Assembly: GCA_964399625.1 (NCBI GenBank)
Contig: CAYNSB010000026.1
Coordinates: 1-54,349 of the forward strand
From: CAYNSB01 sp964399625
Lineage (GTDB): Bacteria > Planctomycetota > Phycisphaerae > Phycisphaerales > UBA1924
Direction of reading: 5' to 3'
DNA: 54,349 bases
The translations under genes were made by a program, and so were the position numbers. A model generated the notes under the pieces. It made no database searches and was not told the DNA's origin. It saw only the letters and a program-made list of their open reading frames with translations. Positions 17,810-25,915 of this stretch are shown here, one piece after another. Each line of letters opens with the position of its first letter. Positions within the stretch are counted from its first letter, which is position 1.

Positions 17810-18181
17810 GTTCGGATTCGCATGAAGCGTACGGGTCGTCGCAATCGCCCGTTCTACCGCATCGAGGTCAAGGACAAGCGCGAGCGCCGGGACGGCGCGT
17901 TCATCGAGCAGGTCGGGTGGTACAACCCGATCGAGCGGGACCCCGCCAAGGGCCTCAAGCTCGAGGTCGAGCGCCTCAAGTACTGGCTCAGCGTCGGCGC
18001 CCAGCCGTCGGACACCGTCCGCGACTTCCTCGTCAAGGCCGACCTGATGCCCAAGGGCCCGTGGGAGGAGCAGCGCAAGATCGACCGCGAGATGGTCGCC
18101 AAGAACAAGGCCGCCGCCGCTGCAGCCGCCGCCGCCGGCGAGAAGAAGGACGACAAGAAGTCCGAAGAGAAGAAGGGCTGA
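17807..18181 (+). CDS. rpsP: Ribosomal protein S16
   Basis: A 124-residue S16, a small-subunit assembly protein. The conserved core covers residues 1-80: VRIRMKRTGRRNRPFYRI, then VGWYNP and the PSDTVRDFL motif. A tail of about 40 residues follows, with a run of nine or so Ala and then Lys/Glu-rich sequence; bacterial S16 is often 80-90 residues, so this is an extension. It starts with TTG. It leads the rpsP-trmD-rplS set, but a strong terminator separates it from trmD. Confidence 0.97.
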   Translation: MVRIRMKRTGRRNRPFYRIEVKDKRERRDGAFIEQVGWYNPIERDPAKGLKLEVERLKYWLSVGAQPSDTVRDFLVKADLMPKGPWEEQRKIDREMVAKNKAAAAAAAAAGEKKDDKKSEEKKG

Positions 18182-18192
18182 TCGAACCCATG

Positions 18193-18219
18193 AACCCCGG
18201 CCCGCAGCCGGGGTTTTTT
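18193..18219 (+). terminator. Strong intrinsic terminator between rpsP and trmD
   Basis: AACCCCGG pairs with CCGGGGTT, and the 3' arm runs into six T. It may partly end rpsP transcripts and reduce trmD expression. Confidence 0.88.
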
Positions 18220-18262
18220 CATGCGCCCAGCGCACTCGTCGCGGCCGGGCAAGGATTCGCCG

Positions 18263-19021
18263 ATGCCCCTCAGGATCGACATCCTCACCACGTTCCCGGA
18301 GATGTTCTCGCCGGCCTCGCCCGCGGCCATGGGCGTGAGCATCCCCGCGCGGGCCCGTGCTGCCGGCCTCGTCGAGTGGCACGCGACCAACATCCGCCAG
18401 TTCGCGACCGACAAGCACCAGAAAACCGACGACCGCCCCTTCGGCGGCGGGCCCGGCATGGTCATGATGTGCCAGCCCGTCTGGGACGCCGTGCACGCGG
18501 TCGAAGCGATGGACCCTCGCCCACCCACGCGCGTGCTGCTCACGCCCCAGGGGCGCCCGCTCACGCAGGAACTCGTCGAGGATCTCGCGAAGCGCCCGCG
18601 CCTTCTCCTCATCGCCGGGCACTACGAGGGGCTCGACGAGCGCGTCATCGAGGCGCTCGCGCCCATCGAGATCTCGCTGGGCGATTACGTGCTCTCGGGC
18701 GGCGAACTGGCCGCGATGGTCCTGATGGACGCGGTGATCCGCCTGCTGCCCGGCGCGCTGGGGCACGAGGAGTCCGCCGCAACCGACAGCTTCTCGTCCA
18801 CGCTCGAGCCGCCACCCGCCACGGGCAAGCGCGCCGAGCAAGCCCCGCCCCGCCGACTGCTCGACTGCCCGCACTACACGCGTCCGCGCGAATGGATGGG
18901 ACGCGGCGTTCCCGATGTGCTCATGAGCGGCGATCACCAGGCCGTGGACCGCTGGCGTCACGAGCAGCGCCTCGCCCGCACCCGCCAGCGTCGCCCGGAT
19001 CTGCTCGACCCCCCGCCCTGA
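18263..19021 (+). CDS. trmD: tRNA (guanine-N1)-methyltransferase TrmD
   Basis: A 252-residue SPOUT methyltransferase that makes m1G37 in tRNAs and so prevents frameshifting. The trefoil-knot motifs are clear: RIDILTTFPEMF at the start, DDRPFGGGPGMVM, LLIAGHYEGLDERV, and EISLGDYVLSGGELAAM. The C-terminal helix domain has PHYTRPREWMGRGVPDVL. The start at 18263 was chosen because the conserved N-terminus begins there, with AAGGA upstream. rimM, which often lies between rpsP and trmD, is absent here. Confidence 0.97.
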   Translation: MPLRIDILTTFPEMFSPASPAAMGVSIPARARAAGLVEWHATNIRQFATDKHQKTDDRPFGGGPGMVMMCQPVWDAVHAVEAMDPRPPTRVLLTPQGRPLTQELVEDLAKRPRLLLIAGHYEGLDERVIEALAPIEISLGDYVLSGGELAAMVLMDAVIRLLPGALGHEESAATDSFSSTLEPPPATGKRAEQAPPRRLLDCPHYTRPREWMGRGVPDVLMSGDHQAVDRWRHEQRLARTRQRRPDLLDPPP

Positions 19022-19061
19022 CCACGATCGACACGGGCACCCGTGCGTGCGTTGGGAGCTT

Positions 19062-19127
19062 GGACGGGATGGACGATGATTCGACCCGTCCAGAGCCCGT
19101 AGAAGATGCCCTCGGGCCCGCCTAAGC
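19062..19127 (+). promoter_or_regulatory. Possible rplS leader hairpin and -10 element
   Basis: GGACGGG (19062-19068) can pair with CCCGTCC (19085-19091), and TAAGCT at about 19122-19127 resembles the -10 hexamers elsewhere in the window. The gap before rplS is 149 nt. This could be a promoter with a weak upstream terminator. Confidence 0.3.
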
Positions 19128-19170
19128 TCCCCGCCCTAACCACATAGCGCGTCGCGGACGCAGGTGCACC

Positions 19171-19566
19171 ATGTCGCAGCAGCAGCTCCTCGAATCCCTC
19201 ACCAAGTCCATGCTCAAGACGGACATCCCGCGCATGGACATTGGCGACAACGTCAACGTCCATGTCCGCATCGTCGAGGGCGACAAGGAGCGCGTGCAGG
19301 TCTTCCAGGGCGTGCTCATCGCCCGCTCGGGCCGTGGCGTCAACGAGATGATCACCGTGCGCCGCGTCGTTGAGGACATCGGCATCGAGCGCATGTTCCC
19401 GATCAACAGCCCGATGATCGCCCAGTTCGAGGTCGTGCGCCGCGGCGACTCGCGTCGCGCCAAGCTCTACTACCTGCGTGAACGCGTCGGCAAGAGCCGC
19501 CGCCTGCGCGACCGCCGCCGCGCGCTCAAGCACGTCGCGGGCATGCCCCTCGCCGGCCAGAACTGA
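19171..19566 (+). CDS. rplS: Ribosomal protein L19
   Basis: A 131-residue L19, at the subunit interface of the large subunit. Conserved stretches are present: IGDNVNVHVRIVEGDKERVQ, FQGVLIARSGRG, RRVVEDIGIERMFPINSP and a basic end (RAKLYYLRERVGKSRRLRDR). The C-terminus extends about 15 residues past the usual end. It is preceded by trmD and followed by a hairpin that probably serves both rplS and the convergent recombinase gene. Confidence 0.97.
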   Translation: MSQQQLLESLTKSMLKTDIPRMDIGDNVNVHVRIVEGDKERVQVFQGVLIARSGRGVNEMITVRRVVEDIGIERMFPINSPMIAQFEVVRRGDSRRAKLYYLRERVGKSRRLRDRRRALKHVAGMPLAGQN

Positions 19567-19591
19567 TCGAACCGCGCAACTCCGAAAACAA

Positions 19592-19619
19592 AGAACGCCC
19601 CGTGCAGACGGGGCGTTCT
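19592..19619. terminator. Bidirectional terminator between rplS and xer
   Basis: AGAACGCCCCG pairs with CGGGGCGTTCT, an 11-bp stem between two convergent genes. The A-rich stretch before it and the short CGTT after it give modest T-runs on each strand. Confidence 0.75.
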
Positions 19620-19642
19620 CGTTGGCCCAGATTTCGTCGCGA

Positions 19643-20683
19643 TCAACCCGCCTCGGCCCTCGGGTGCGCCTGGGTGTACGCCTGCTGCATGCGCTGCGTG
19701 GTCAGGTGCGTGTACACCTGCGTCGTGCTCAGCGACTGGTGCCCGAGCAGCTCCTGCACGCTCCGCAGGTCCGCCCCGTTGTCGAGGAGGTGCGTCGCGA
19801 ACGAGTGACGCAGCGTGTGCGGGCTGATCGTCGGATCGAGGCCCACCATCTTCAGATACTTGTCGAGCTTGCGGCGCACCGAGCGGGAGCTCAGGCGTCC
19901 GCCGTGCTTGTTCACGAACAGGGGACGGAACTTGCGGCCCTCGTCCCATGCGGAGACGAACCGACCATCCGTGCGCACCATGTCCATGTACCGCTTGATC
20001 GCGGCCAGCGCGTGCGCCCCCAGCGGCACCACGCGTTCCTTCTTGCCCTTGCCGCGGATGTGCAGCGCCTCGCCCGAGGAGTCCAGGTCCTGGACCTCAA
20101 GGCCCACGAGCTCGCTCACCCGGATGCCCGTGGAGTACAGCGTCTCGAGCATCGCCCGATCGCGAAGCCCCAGCACGTCCTTGTCGTCGGGCGCCGCCAG
20201 CAGCTTCTCGACCTGCTCCACCGTGATCGCCTTGGGCAGGCGCTTGCTCTGCCGGGGCGTGCGGATCAGCGTCATCGGGTTCGTGTCCGAGAAGCCGCGC
20301 CGGTCCGCCCACTTGTAGAAGGAGCGGAGCGTCGCGATCTTCCGCGCCATCGTCGCCGCGGAGTAGTGCTGCTCGCCCAGGTGTCCAAGGAACGCGCGGA
20401 TCGTGTCCGCCGTCGCGTGGACGATGATGTTCGTGATGGTCGTGGGCTTCACGGACCCCGCCACCTCGGTCGGCTTCTTGCCGCCGCTGGCGTTGAGCTG
20501 GTCCTGACGCTTCTTCAGCGCCGCGCTCTCGGCCTCCTCGTTGATGGCGATCCCGTGCGCCCCAACGAGGTACTCGACGAACTGACGGAGGTCGGCTCCG
20601 TAGCAACGCGCCGTGTAAGGACTGAAGTGACGCTCGTCCATCAGGTAGCTGGTGAACGCGCTGGTGATCGGCAAGGTGGACAT
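19643..20683 (-). CDS. Tyrosine recombinase of the XerC/XerD type
   Basis: A 346-residue tyrosine recombinase, likely one of the Xer pair that resolves chromosome dimers at dif. The catalytic set is present: Arg in YSTGIRVSELVGL, Lys in RGKGKKERVVPLG, HTLRHSFATHLL, then LGHQSLSTTQVYTH with the nucleophilic Tyr. The N-terminal core-binding domain has a Lys/Asn/Ser-rich insertion of about 40 residues (about 55-90), so the protein is longer than the usual near-300. The start at 20683 has GGAG upstream. In-frame ATGs at 20698 and 20743 are possible. No integrase-like neighbours or att sites were seen. Confidence 0.9.
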   Translation of the reverse strand: MSTLPITSAFTSYLMDERHFSPYTARCYGADLRQFVEYLVGAHGIAINEEAESAALKKRQDQLNASGGKKPTEVAGSVKPTTITNIIVHATADTIRAFLGHLGEQHYSAATMARKIATLRSFYKWADRRGFSDTNPMTLIRTPRQSKRLPKAITVEQVEKLLAAPDDKDVLGLRDRAMLETLYSTGIRVSELVGLEVQDLDSSGEALHIRGKGKKERVVPLGAHALAAIKRYMDMVRTDGRFVSAWDEGRKFRPLFVNKHGGRLSSRSVRRKLDKYLKMVGLDPTISPHTLRHSFATHLLDNGADLRSVQELLGHQSLSTTQVYTHLTTQRMQQAYTQAHPRAEAG

Positions 20684-20953
20684 GACCTGCTCCATCATCA
20701 AGCCCGGGTACGCTCGTCCCTGAGCCCGGTTCCGAGAACTCACGATCGACGCTCACACTTCGACCGATTCCCAACCCCTCTTCAGCGCGGGAACCTCCAA
20801 GAGGCCATGATTTCCGGAATCGACAGCCCAGATTCTACGCGCCGGCCCGAACAACATCCTCACGGGCGACAGGCCCCGATGCGCCCATGGCGGGCCACCG
20901 GTTCCATCCGGATGGCCACTTCCCCACGTTCCGTTGCACCAATCCCGCCCGCC

Positions 20954-21835
20954 CTATCGCCGTTCTTCCTCGAGGCGATCCGTCCCGGCCCGGGCCCGTG
21001 CGCCCGTGGTCCCCGGGGCCGGGGCCGTGCGGCTCCGCGCCAGTCGGATCCACTCATGGTCCACCAGACGTGACACGCTCTGCCACGCCGCGAACTCGGT
21101 GAACCGGATCATGCTCGCCGTGTACACGCGCCACCCCAGCGCCGTCGCGGGGTCGTGCCGCCCTTGCGCGTACTGGCGGATGTCCATCAGCGTCTGATGG
21201 TTCCGCCCATCGAAGAACTCGGAGACCACCGACGCCGGCGCTTCCGACTGCCCGCTCCGCGGGAAGTACTGATAGTCCGTGGGCGCGAACCGGAGTCGGG
21301 AGACGTCCATCGACGCGTCCCCGCGACGATCGAGGGCCCCGGGGCGAACGTACAACGCGAGCGAGAGCCCCAGCGTCGGGCGGTAGGGGTCCCACGCGGT
21401 GATCGATCCCAGCACCAGCGCGTCGGCGCCGAGCTCGGACGCGAGCCGCTTGGCGTCCGCCGGCGTGGACAGGTCGCTCATCCGGATGTTCCGCATCGCG
21501 GCGATCGTGCGATTCACCGGGATCGTGCGCACGCCCTTGATCTGCGCCGCCGCCGCCATGACCTGGTCGGACACCTCGAGCGGATCGAGCAACATGGAGC
21601 CGCTCTCGTTCCGCAGCGGCACGATCGCCCACAGCACCTCGCCCCGCGAGGAGTCGTACGGCGACACGATCGACCGCGGTGATGTGAGCGCGTCCTTGTC
21701 CCCCGAGGCGCACGCGCCCAGCAGGAACAGCGGCAGAAGCGTCAGCACCGCCGCGACCAGCAGCGACAGCGTCCGCTCAAGGCGGGAGCCCCGGGCGTCG
21801 TGGAAATCCTCGTGATCGAATGAAACGGCGTCCAT
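20954..21835 (-). CDS. Lipoprotein of unknown function, GNA1162/CsgG-like style
   Basis: A 293-residue lipoprotein: a long polar N-terminus, a hydrophobic core and the lipobox LLGACAS near residue 40. The mature domain (about 60-230) has VPLRNESGSMLLDPLEVSDQV, RTIPVNRTIAAMRNI and LGADALVLGSITAWDPYRPT, a layout like the periplasmic lipoproteins of the CsgG/GNA1162 type, though I cannot confirm the family. The Arg-rich C-terminus looks disordered. It is followed on the same strand by xer after 270 nt in which I see no gene. It may be co-transcribed with the PD40 lipoprotein 89 nt upstream. Confidence 0.68.
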   Translation of the reverse strand: MDAVSFDHEDFHDARGSRLERTLSLLVAAVLTLLPLFLLGACASGDKDALTSPRSIVSPYDSSRGEVLWAIVPLRNESGSMLLDPLEVSDQVMAAAAQIKGVRTIPVNRTIAAMRNIRMSDLSTPADAKRLASELGADALVLGSITAWDPYRPTLGLSLALYVRPGALDRRGDASMDVSRLRFAPTDYQYFPRSGQSEAPASVVSEFFDGRNHQTLMDIRQYAQGRHDPATALGWRVYTASMIRFTEFAAWQSVSRLVDHEWIRLARSRTAPAPGTTGARARAGTDRLEEERR

Positions 21836-21924
21836 CGCGTCATCCTGACTTGCGCCGCCCGGGATCCTCCCGGGCCTGTCCGTCTATCGGCTACCCGCGT
21901 CCAATCGGACGAACCGTCGAGGGC

Positions 21925-23463
21925 TCAATGCTCGTCGGGCCGAACCTGCGCCTCCTCGTGCCCGCCCTCAACCCCGCCCTTCTCCTCCGGGTGGGCCTCG
22001 GCTTTCGAGGCGGTCGCCCGGGTTGTCGGGGTTCCGTTCAGGGCGGCGAGGTTCATCACGGGCGTGGTGTCCATGACCCAGATGTTGTCCGTGCCGCCAC
22101 GGTCGGAGACGAAGTACAGCTTGTTGTTGGTCCCGAACCGGGGCATGAGGTTCAGCGCGAGCCCGGATGTCAGGTTGATCCGCTGCGTGCCGCCCAGGTC
22201 CACCATCCACAGGTCCGCCTGGGGCGGGCGAGCCGCGTCGGTCGCGGCCCACTGCGACGCGTTGGGCACCGTGCTGAAGGCGAGCCACTGCCCGTCGCGC
22301 GACCACGTGGGATTCACGCAGGCGGCGTTGGGGCTCGCGGCCACCTCGGTCGTGTTGCCCGCTTGGCCGTCCTTGTACTCGAGGGTCCACAGCGCGAAGG
22401 AGCGGTCGCCGCGCTCGCGGGAGCGCTGGAAGGCGATGAGGTCGCCGCCCGTCGGTCCCGTGCGGGCCGCGGGGCTCCACTCGGGGAAGAGCCCGTAGCC
22501 GATGAAGCGTCCGACGCCGGCGTTGGCGACGTCCGTGATCCACATCTCCCATTGCCCGCTCATCTGCCCCATGCGCGAGAAGACGAGCTGCGTGCCATCG
22601 GGCGACCAGCTCGGGTGCAGGTCGTCGGCGGTGGTGCTGGTGACCTGGATCGCGCGGCCCCCGGCGACGGGCATGACGTAGATGTTCCACGCCCCGGAGC
22701 GATCGCTGGCGAAGGCGATGCGCGTGCCGTCCGGGCTGATGCGCGGCATGATGTCGTTGCTGGGGTCGTTGGTGAGCTGGGTGACGGTGCGGCCCTGCAC
22801 GTCCTTGATGTAGAGGTCGGCGGTGGAGCGGTGCTGGGTGCTGGCGAAGACGACCTTGGAGCCGTCGGCCGAGGTGTCGGGATCGAAGTCCGCGCCCTCG
22901 AGGGCAAAGCTGACCTGCACGACGTTGACGGCGGCGCCGCGGACCGTGCCGGAGGTCTCGGTGCGCATGGCGCGGGTCATGACCTGGGTCTGGACGTTGG
23001 CGGGGTCGTTGGGGTCGGCGCTGCGCACGCGGGGCGCGGCGGGCGCGACGGGGGCCACGGAGAACTCGGGGTTGATCTGGGCCTTGGCGTCGGACCAGGG
23101 CGCGGGGCGCGTGGTGGAGTCCGCGGGCCAGGCGACGACGCGGGCGCGGGTGGCCTCGACGGAGCCGTCCGGGCGGGCGACGGGCTCGACGGTGAGGGCC
23201 GGCTCGGGCGTGGCGACGGCGCGCGGAGCGCGGTCCTGCTTGGGCGCCACCTGGGCGAAGCTCGAGACGTAGTAGGGCTCGGGCTCGAGGTTGGCGGCGC
23301 GGTCCTCGACGGTGGCGCGGGGCTCGGGGCGAGCGGCCCTGGCGCGGGCGTCGCGGAGGACGGGGTCCTCGGTCGCGGCGCATCCCGCGAGGGAGATGCC
23401 AGCGAGCAGGCCGACGATGGTGGTGGTGAGCGTGATCGGAGCGCAGCGTGAGCGCGTCAGCAT
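21925..23463 (-). CDS. PD40/TolB-like beta-propeller lipoprotein
   Basis: A 512-residue lipoprotein: signal sequence with lipobox near ISLAGCAA, then an Ala/Pro/Arg-rich linker (about 30-165), then a beta-propeller of WD40-like PD40 repeats. Repeat cores include TSADGSKVVFAS, ISPDGTRIAFASDRSGAWNIYV, WSPDGTQLVFS and later WSRDGQWLAFS, ending with NKLYFVSDRGGTDNIWVMD. This resembles the TolB propeller but lacks TolB's N-terminal domain. Its role is probably binding of periplasmic proteins or polysaccharides. The Glu/His-rich C-terminal tail is unusual. An AGGGGGG run lies just before the start. Confidence 0.82.
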   Translation of the reverse strand: MLTRSRCAPITLTTTIVGLLAGISLAGCAATEDPVLRDARARAARPEPRATVEDRAANLEPEPYYVSSFAQVAPKQDRAPRAVATPEPALTVEPVARPDGSVEATRARVVAWPADSTTRPAPWSDAKAQINPEFSVAPVAPAAPRVRSADPNDPANVQTQVMTRAMRTETSGTVRGAAVNVVQVSFALEGADFDPDTSADGSKVVFASTQHRSTADLYIKDVQGRTVTQLTNDPSNDIMPRISPDGTRIAFASDRSGAWNIYVMPVAGGRAIQVTSTTADDLHPSWSPDGTQLVFSRMGQMSGQWEMWITDVANAGVGRFIGYGLFPEWSPAARTGPTGGDLIAFQRSRERGDRSFALWTLEYKDGQAGNTTEVAASPNAACVNPTWSRDGQWLAFSTVPNASQWAATDAARPPQADLWMVDLGGTQRINLTSGLALNLMPRFGTNNKLYFVSDRGGTDNIWVMDTTPVMNLAALNGTPTTRATASKAEAHPEEKGGVEGGHEEAQVRPDEH

Positions 23464-23651
23464 GGCGGGGCCCCCCTGGTGCGCGTGCGGCGCACCGTTG
23501 GGATGGGATCGGGAGGGCCGGGCGGCTCGTGCAGGGGGGCGGCGGGGAATGGGCGGGTCGCGGTCCGGTTATGCCGGGCGTGCGGAAGGCCACGGAGGGA
23601 GCCCCACCATGGCTCCCTCCGCGGCTTGCGATCGTGCTGGATGTCGGACGC

Positions 23652-23918
23652 TCAGTCTTCGGACTCTCGCGAGACGATGGCGGGCGTATCGCCGCGGCGG
23701 ATCCACCGCGATTGCGCGCCACGCGGCGAGGAGGCCGCGACGAGGTGGTCGAGATAGTTTCGAAGAGGTCTGTCTTCGAATCGTTCCAGGAAGGTCGGCG
23801 TCGCGGACTTGTTGAGATCGAGGATTCGCTCGACCATCTGCTCTCGTGTCAGTCGCGCCTCCGCGCTCGCCCCGGCCAAGGACTCCGCCTCGGCGCCGGC
23901 GTTGTGGAACAGGTCCAT
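23652..23918 (-). CDS. Small helical protein of unknown function
   Basis: An 88-residue protein, Asp/Leu/Arg-rich and helical, with the clear amphipathic stretch LTREQMVERILDLNKSAT followed by FLERFEDRPLRNYLDHL. I do not recognise a named family, but composition and codon use are those of a real gene and the pattern looks conserved. The N-terminus was set at 23918 (MDLFHN); a start at 23939 would add 7 residues. It lies about 60 nt downstream of the end of the minus-strand frame at 23979-24962 and could be co-transcribed with it. Confidence 0.55.
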   Translation of the reverse strand: MDLFHNAGAEAESLAGASAEARLTREQMVERILDLNKSATPTFLERFEDRPLRNYLDHLVAASSPRGAQSRWIRRGDTPAIVSRESED

Positions 23919-23978
23919 TCGGGATGTGGCTCCGAACACAGGTGCCCGCTGCGTATCGGATGCATGGGTGCGTGGGCT

Positions 23979-24962
23979 TCAACGCGGGGGCGCGGGCGCG
24001 GCAGGACACGCCGCGCTAGGCTTGCGCGATGGGCGTGCTCTGTCTGGAGCGTGATCGGATTCGAGACGGCGACGCCACGTGGGCGAGCGTTGACGCGTGC
24101 AATCCGTTGGAGGACGGCTGGGGCGGGCCCAAGATGTTGGGGCCGAGGGTCGTCTGCTGGTCGGGGTGGTTGGGACCGGAAATCTTCGCGCGCGATGTGC
24201 GGACCTGGGGCCCGGGCGGATGGTCCGCTCTGGAGCGCGCGTGTGAAGGGATGGAGGCGGGGCGCGTGCTGCTGCGCACCCACGCGCGGCACGTGCTGAG
24301 CGATGCCCAGAGGTGCCTGGCGTTTCTGCGGCGGTGGGAGGGGAAGGTCGGTCTGCTGCTCGATCCGATGGCGATGCTGGAAGTGAGCATGCTGGATCGC
24401 GCGGAGGAGCACCTCGATCGGATCGTGGGTGCGCTGGGCGCTCATCCGGGTGTGGGGGCGATGGTGGCGTGCAATCTGTCGGTGGAAGGGGAGGAGGCTC
24501 GTGCGGTTGGGATGGAGGCGGGGGTTGTGGGGGCGGGGCTGATCGATCGGATGCTGGCGCGGGCTCGGGTGCCGGTGGTGGTGCTGGAGGCGGCGTTTGG
24601 GGCTGATGCGGCGCGGGTGAAGGCGATTCGGGCGTGATGGGGCGCGCCGAGAGGCGGAGGAGCGCAGTGGCGGCGCGGCGCTTCTCGATGGGGTCCTCGC
24701 TGGCGCGGGCGATGGACTCGAGGGCGCTGATCGAGGACGGGCGTGCGTGGGCCGCGCGGAGGTCGGCGGCGTCGTGGGCCAGGGACATGAGGATCGTGAG
24801 CCGCTGGGCGATGGCGGGTTGGGTGTACCAGTCGATGAGGTCGTCGGCGGTGAGCCCGAACTCGCGGGCGAGGGCGGCGAGGTCGAAGGCCGAGTCGAGG
24901 AAGTAGCGGAGGAGCTCACGGTCCTGGTCGGTGAGGGGCAGGAGTTGCTCGCGCATGGGCAT
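23979..24962 (-). CDS. HTH-like protein; frame runs on antisense to the gene at 24029-24637
   Basis: A 327-codon frame. Only the first about 110 residues look coded: LTDQDRELLRYFLDSAFDLAALAREFGLTADDLIDWY is a helix-turn-helix-like helical segment, followed by further helices to about residue 110. The rest is very Pro/Ser/Arg-rich and lies antisense to the gene at 24029-24637. Its second codon positions face the GC-rich third positions of that gene, which explains the composition, so the tail may be a read-through artefact of a lost stop, a frameshift, or a truly long disordered end. The start is ATG at 24962 (or 24956), with no clear Shine-Dalgarno. Confidence 0.5.
   Translation of the reverse strand: MPMREQLLPLTDQDRELLRYFLDSAFDLAALAREFGLTADDLIDWYTQPAIAQRLTILMSLAHDAADLRAAHARPSSISALESIARASEDPIEKRRAATALLRLSARPITPESPSPAPHQPQTPPPAPPPAPEPAPASDRSAPPPQPPPPSQPHEPPPLPPTDCTPPSPPHPDERPAHPRSDRGAPPRDPACSLPASPSDRAADRPSPPTAAETPGTSGHRSARAARGCAAARAPPPSLHTRAPERTIRPGPRSAHRARRFPVPTTPTSRRPSAPTSWARPSRPPTDCTRQRSPTWRRRLESDHAPDRARPSRKPSAACPAAPAPPR
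24017..24022 (+). promoter_or_regulatory. Candidate -10 hexamer TAGGCT, leaderless pattern
   Basis: TAGGCT lies 6 nt before the ATG at 24029, with no Shine-Dalgarno. Confidence 0.38.
24029..24637 (+). CDS. Conserved-looking protein of unknown function
   Basis: A 202-residue cytoplasmic protein with no recognised family. It is balanced in composition, with stretches such as RVLLRTHARHVLSDAQRCL, VGLLLDPMAMLEVSMLDRAE and RARVPVVVLEAAFG. The alternation of beta strands and helices (GLLLDP, then helix, then GAMVACN) is reminiscent of a TIM-barrel sugar isomerase fragment, but this is only an impression. The TAGGCT element 6 nt upstream supports the start. The whole gene lies within the opposite-strand frame 23979-24962. 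Confidence 0.55.
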   Translation: MGVLCLERDRIRDGDATWASVDACNPLEDGWGGPKMLGPRVVCWSGWLGPEIFARDVRTWGPGGWSALERACEGMEAGRVLLRTHARHVLSDAQRCLAFLRRWEGKVGLLLDPMAMLEVSMLDRAEEHLDRIVGALGAHPGVGAMVACNLSVEGEEARAVGMEAGVVGAGLIDRMLARARVPVVVLEAAFGADAARVKAIRA

Positions 24963-25193
24963 GCGCGGGAGTGTGGAGGCGGGCGGCTCGCGGGGCAAGG
25001 GGTGGAGGTGCGACGGACGCGAACATGCGCGCGCGGGCGGGAGATATCCGGAGAAATCGCGAGGGACGGGCAGGTGGTTCTTGGGGCGGCGTGGGTGCGC
25101 GGATCGGCGCGGCCCAACGGGCGGCACGCCCCCGGTCGAGCGCGACGCGGGGCGTGGCACCCGGCGCGGCGGAAGGGGTGGCGTGCGGCGACC

Positions 25194-25199
25194 TACAGT
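25194..25199 (+). promoter_or_regulatory. Candidate -10 hexamer TACAGT before nuoC
   Basis: TACAGT lies 38 nt before the nuoC ATG, consistent with a short 5' leader that carries the AGGAG ribosome site. Confidence 0.38.
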
Positions 25200-25237
25200 G
25201 GTTCACGCGCACGGACAGGCGCGATGAGGAGCGTCAC

Positions 25238-25801
25238 ATGGGCGGAGGCAACAGCGTGACTCTTGACCATCCGGTCTTCGGGCTCGTGAAGAGCGCGTTC
25301 CCGGGGGTGCGCCTGCGCGGCACGGAGTTCCGCGGACAGTCGACGCTGATCGTGGAGCCCAAGGACCTGCACCCGATCCTGGCGTTCCTGCGTGACGATC
25401 CGCGGACGAAGTTCAACTTTCTGTCGGACGTGGTGGGCGTGGACTACCTGAACTACCCGACGCCGACGTTCGGGCGGTTCGCGGTGGCGTACAACCTGTG
25501 CTCGTTCGAGCGGGATGATCGGTTCTTCGTCAAGGTGTTCCTGGATCCGTCGCTGCCGACGGACGGGATCGTTGAGGATCCGGCGCTGTACCTGGACTCG
25601 GCGTGCGACCTGTGGCCCGGCGCGGAGTGGCCCGAGCGTGAGGTGTTCGACATGTTCGGCATCCGCTTCCGGAATCACCCGGACCTGCGTCGCATCCTGA
25701 CGTGGGAGGAGTTCCCGGCGCACCCGCTGCGGAAGGACTATCCGTTGCGTGGGCGCGGGGAGCGCGAGGCGTACAAGGTGGTCGACCGGACGGACGTCTG
25801 A
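25238..25801 (+). CDS. nuoC: NADH-quinone oxidoreductase subunit C
   Basis: A 187-residue 30-kDa-type subunit of respiratory complex I, in the peripheral arm next to NuoD. The signature is present: EWPEREVFDMFGIRFRNHPDLRRIL, then the closing HPLRKDYPLRGRGEREAYK. Upstream conserved parts are LRDDPRTKFNFLSDVVGVDY and AVAYNLCSF. AGGAG lies 6 nt before the ATG, which rules out the longer upstream frame. No other nuo gene is in the window; the neighbours are unrelated, so this is a detached subunit gene. Confidence 0.95.
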   Translation: MGGGNSVTLDHPVFGLVKSAFPGVRLRGTEFRGQSTLIVEPKDLHPILAFLRDDPRTKFNFLSDVVGVDYLNYPTPTFGRFAVAYNLCSFERDDRFFVKVFLDPSLPTDGIVEDPALYLDSACDLWPGAEWPEREVFDMFGIRFRNHPDLRRILTWEEFPAHPLRKDYPLRGRGEREAYKVVDRTDV

Positions 25802-25915
25802 GTCGGCATTCGGGGTCCGGCATGCGGGAAGCAGCGCGTGAGGGGTCGGCTCAGGAGCGTTCCGTTGCAGGCCTTGCCGGTTTTTTGATTTCCCGATTCC
25901 CGGCTGCTGAGCTTC

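Noticed and set aside
21820..23451. Plus-strand open frame of 543 codons opposite the PD40 lipoprotein
   Set aside because: Gly/Arg/Val-rich shadow; the minus strand carries clear PD40 repeats.
24634..24906. Plus-strand 90-residue frame opposite the HTH-like gene
   Set aside because: Arg/Ser-rich shadow without a ribosome site; the minus strand shows a coherent helical protein.
25881..25886. Run of six T after nuoC
   Set aside because: No convincing stem precedes it, so it was not called as a terminator.
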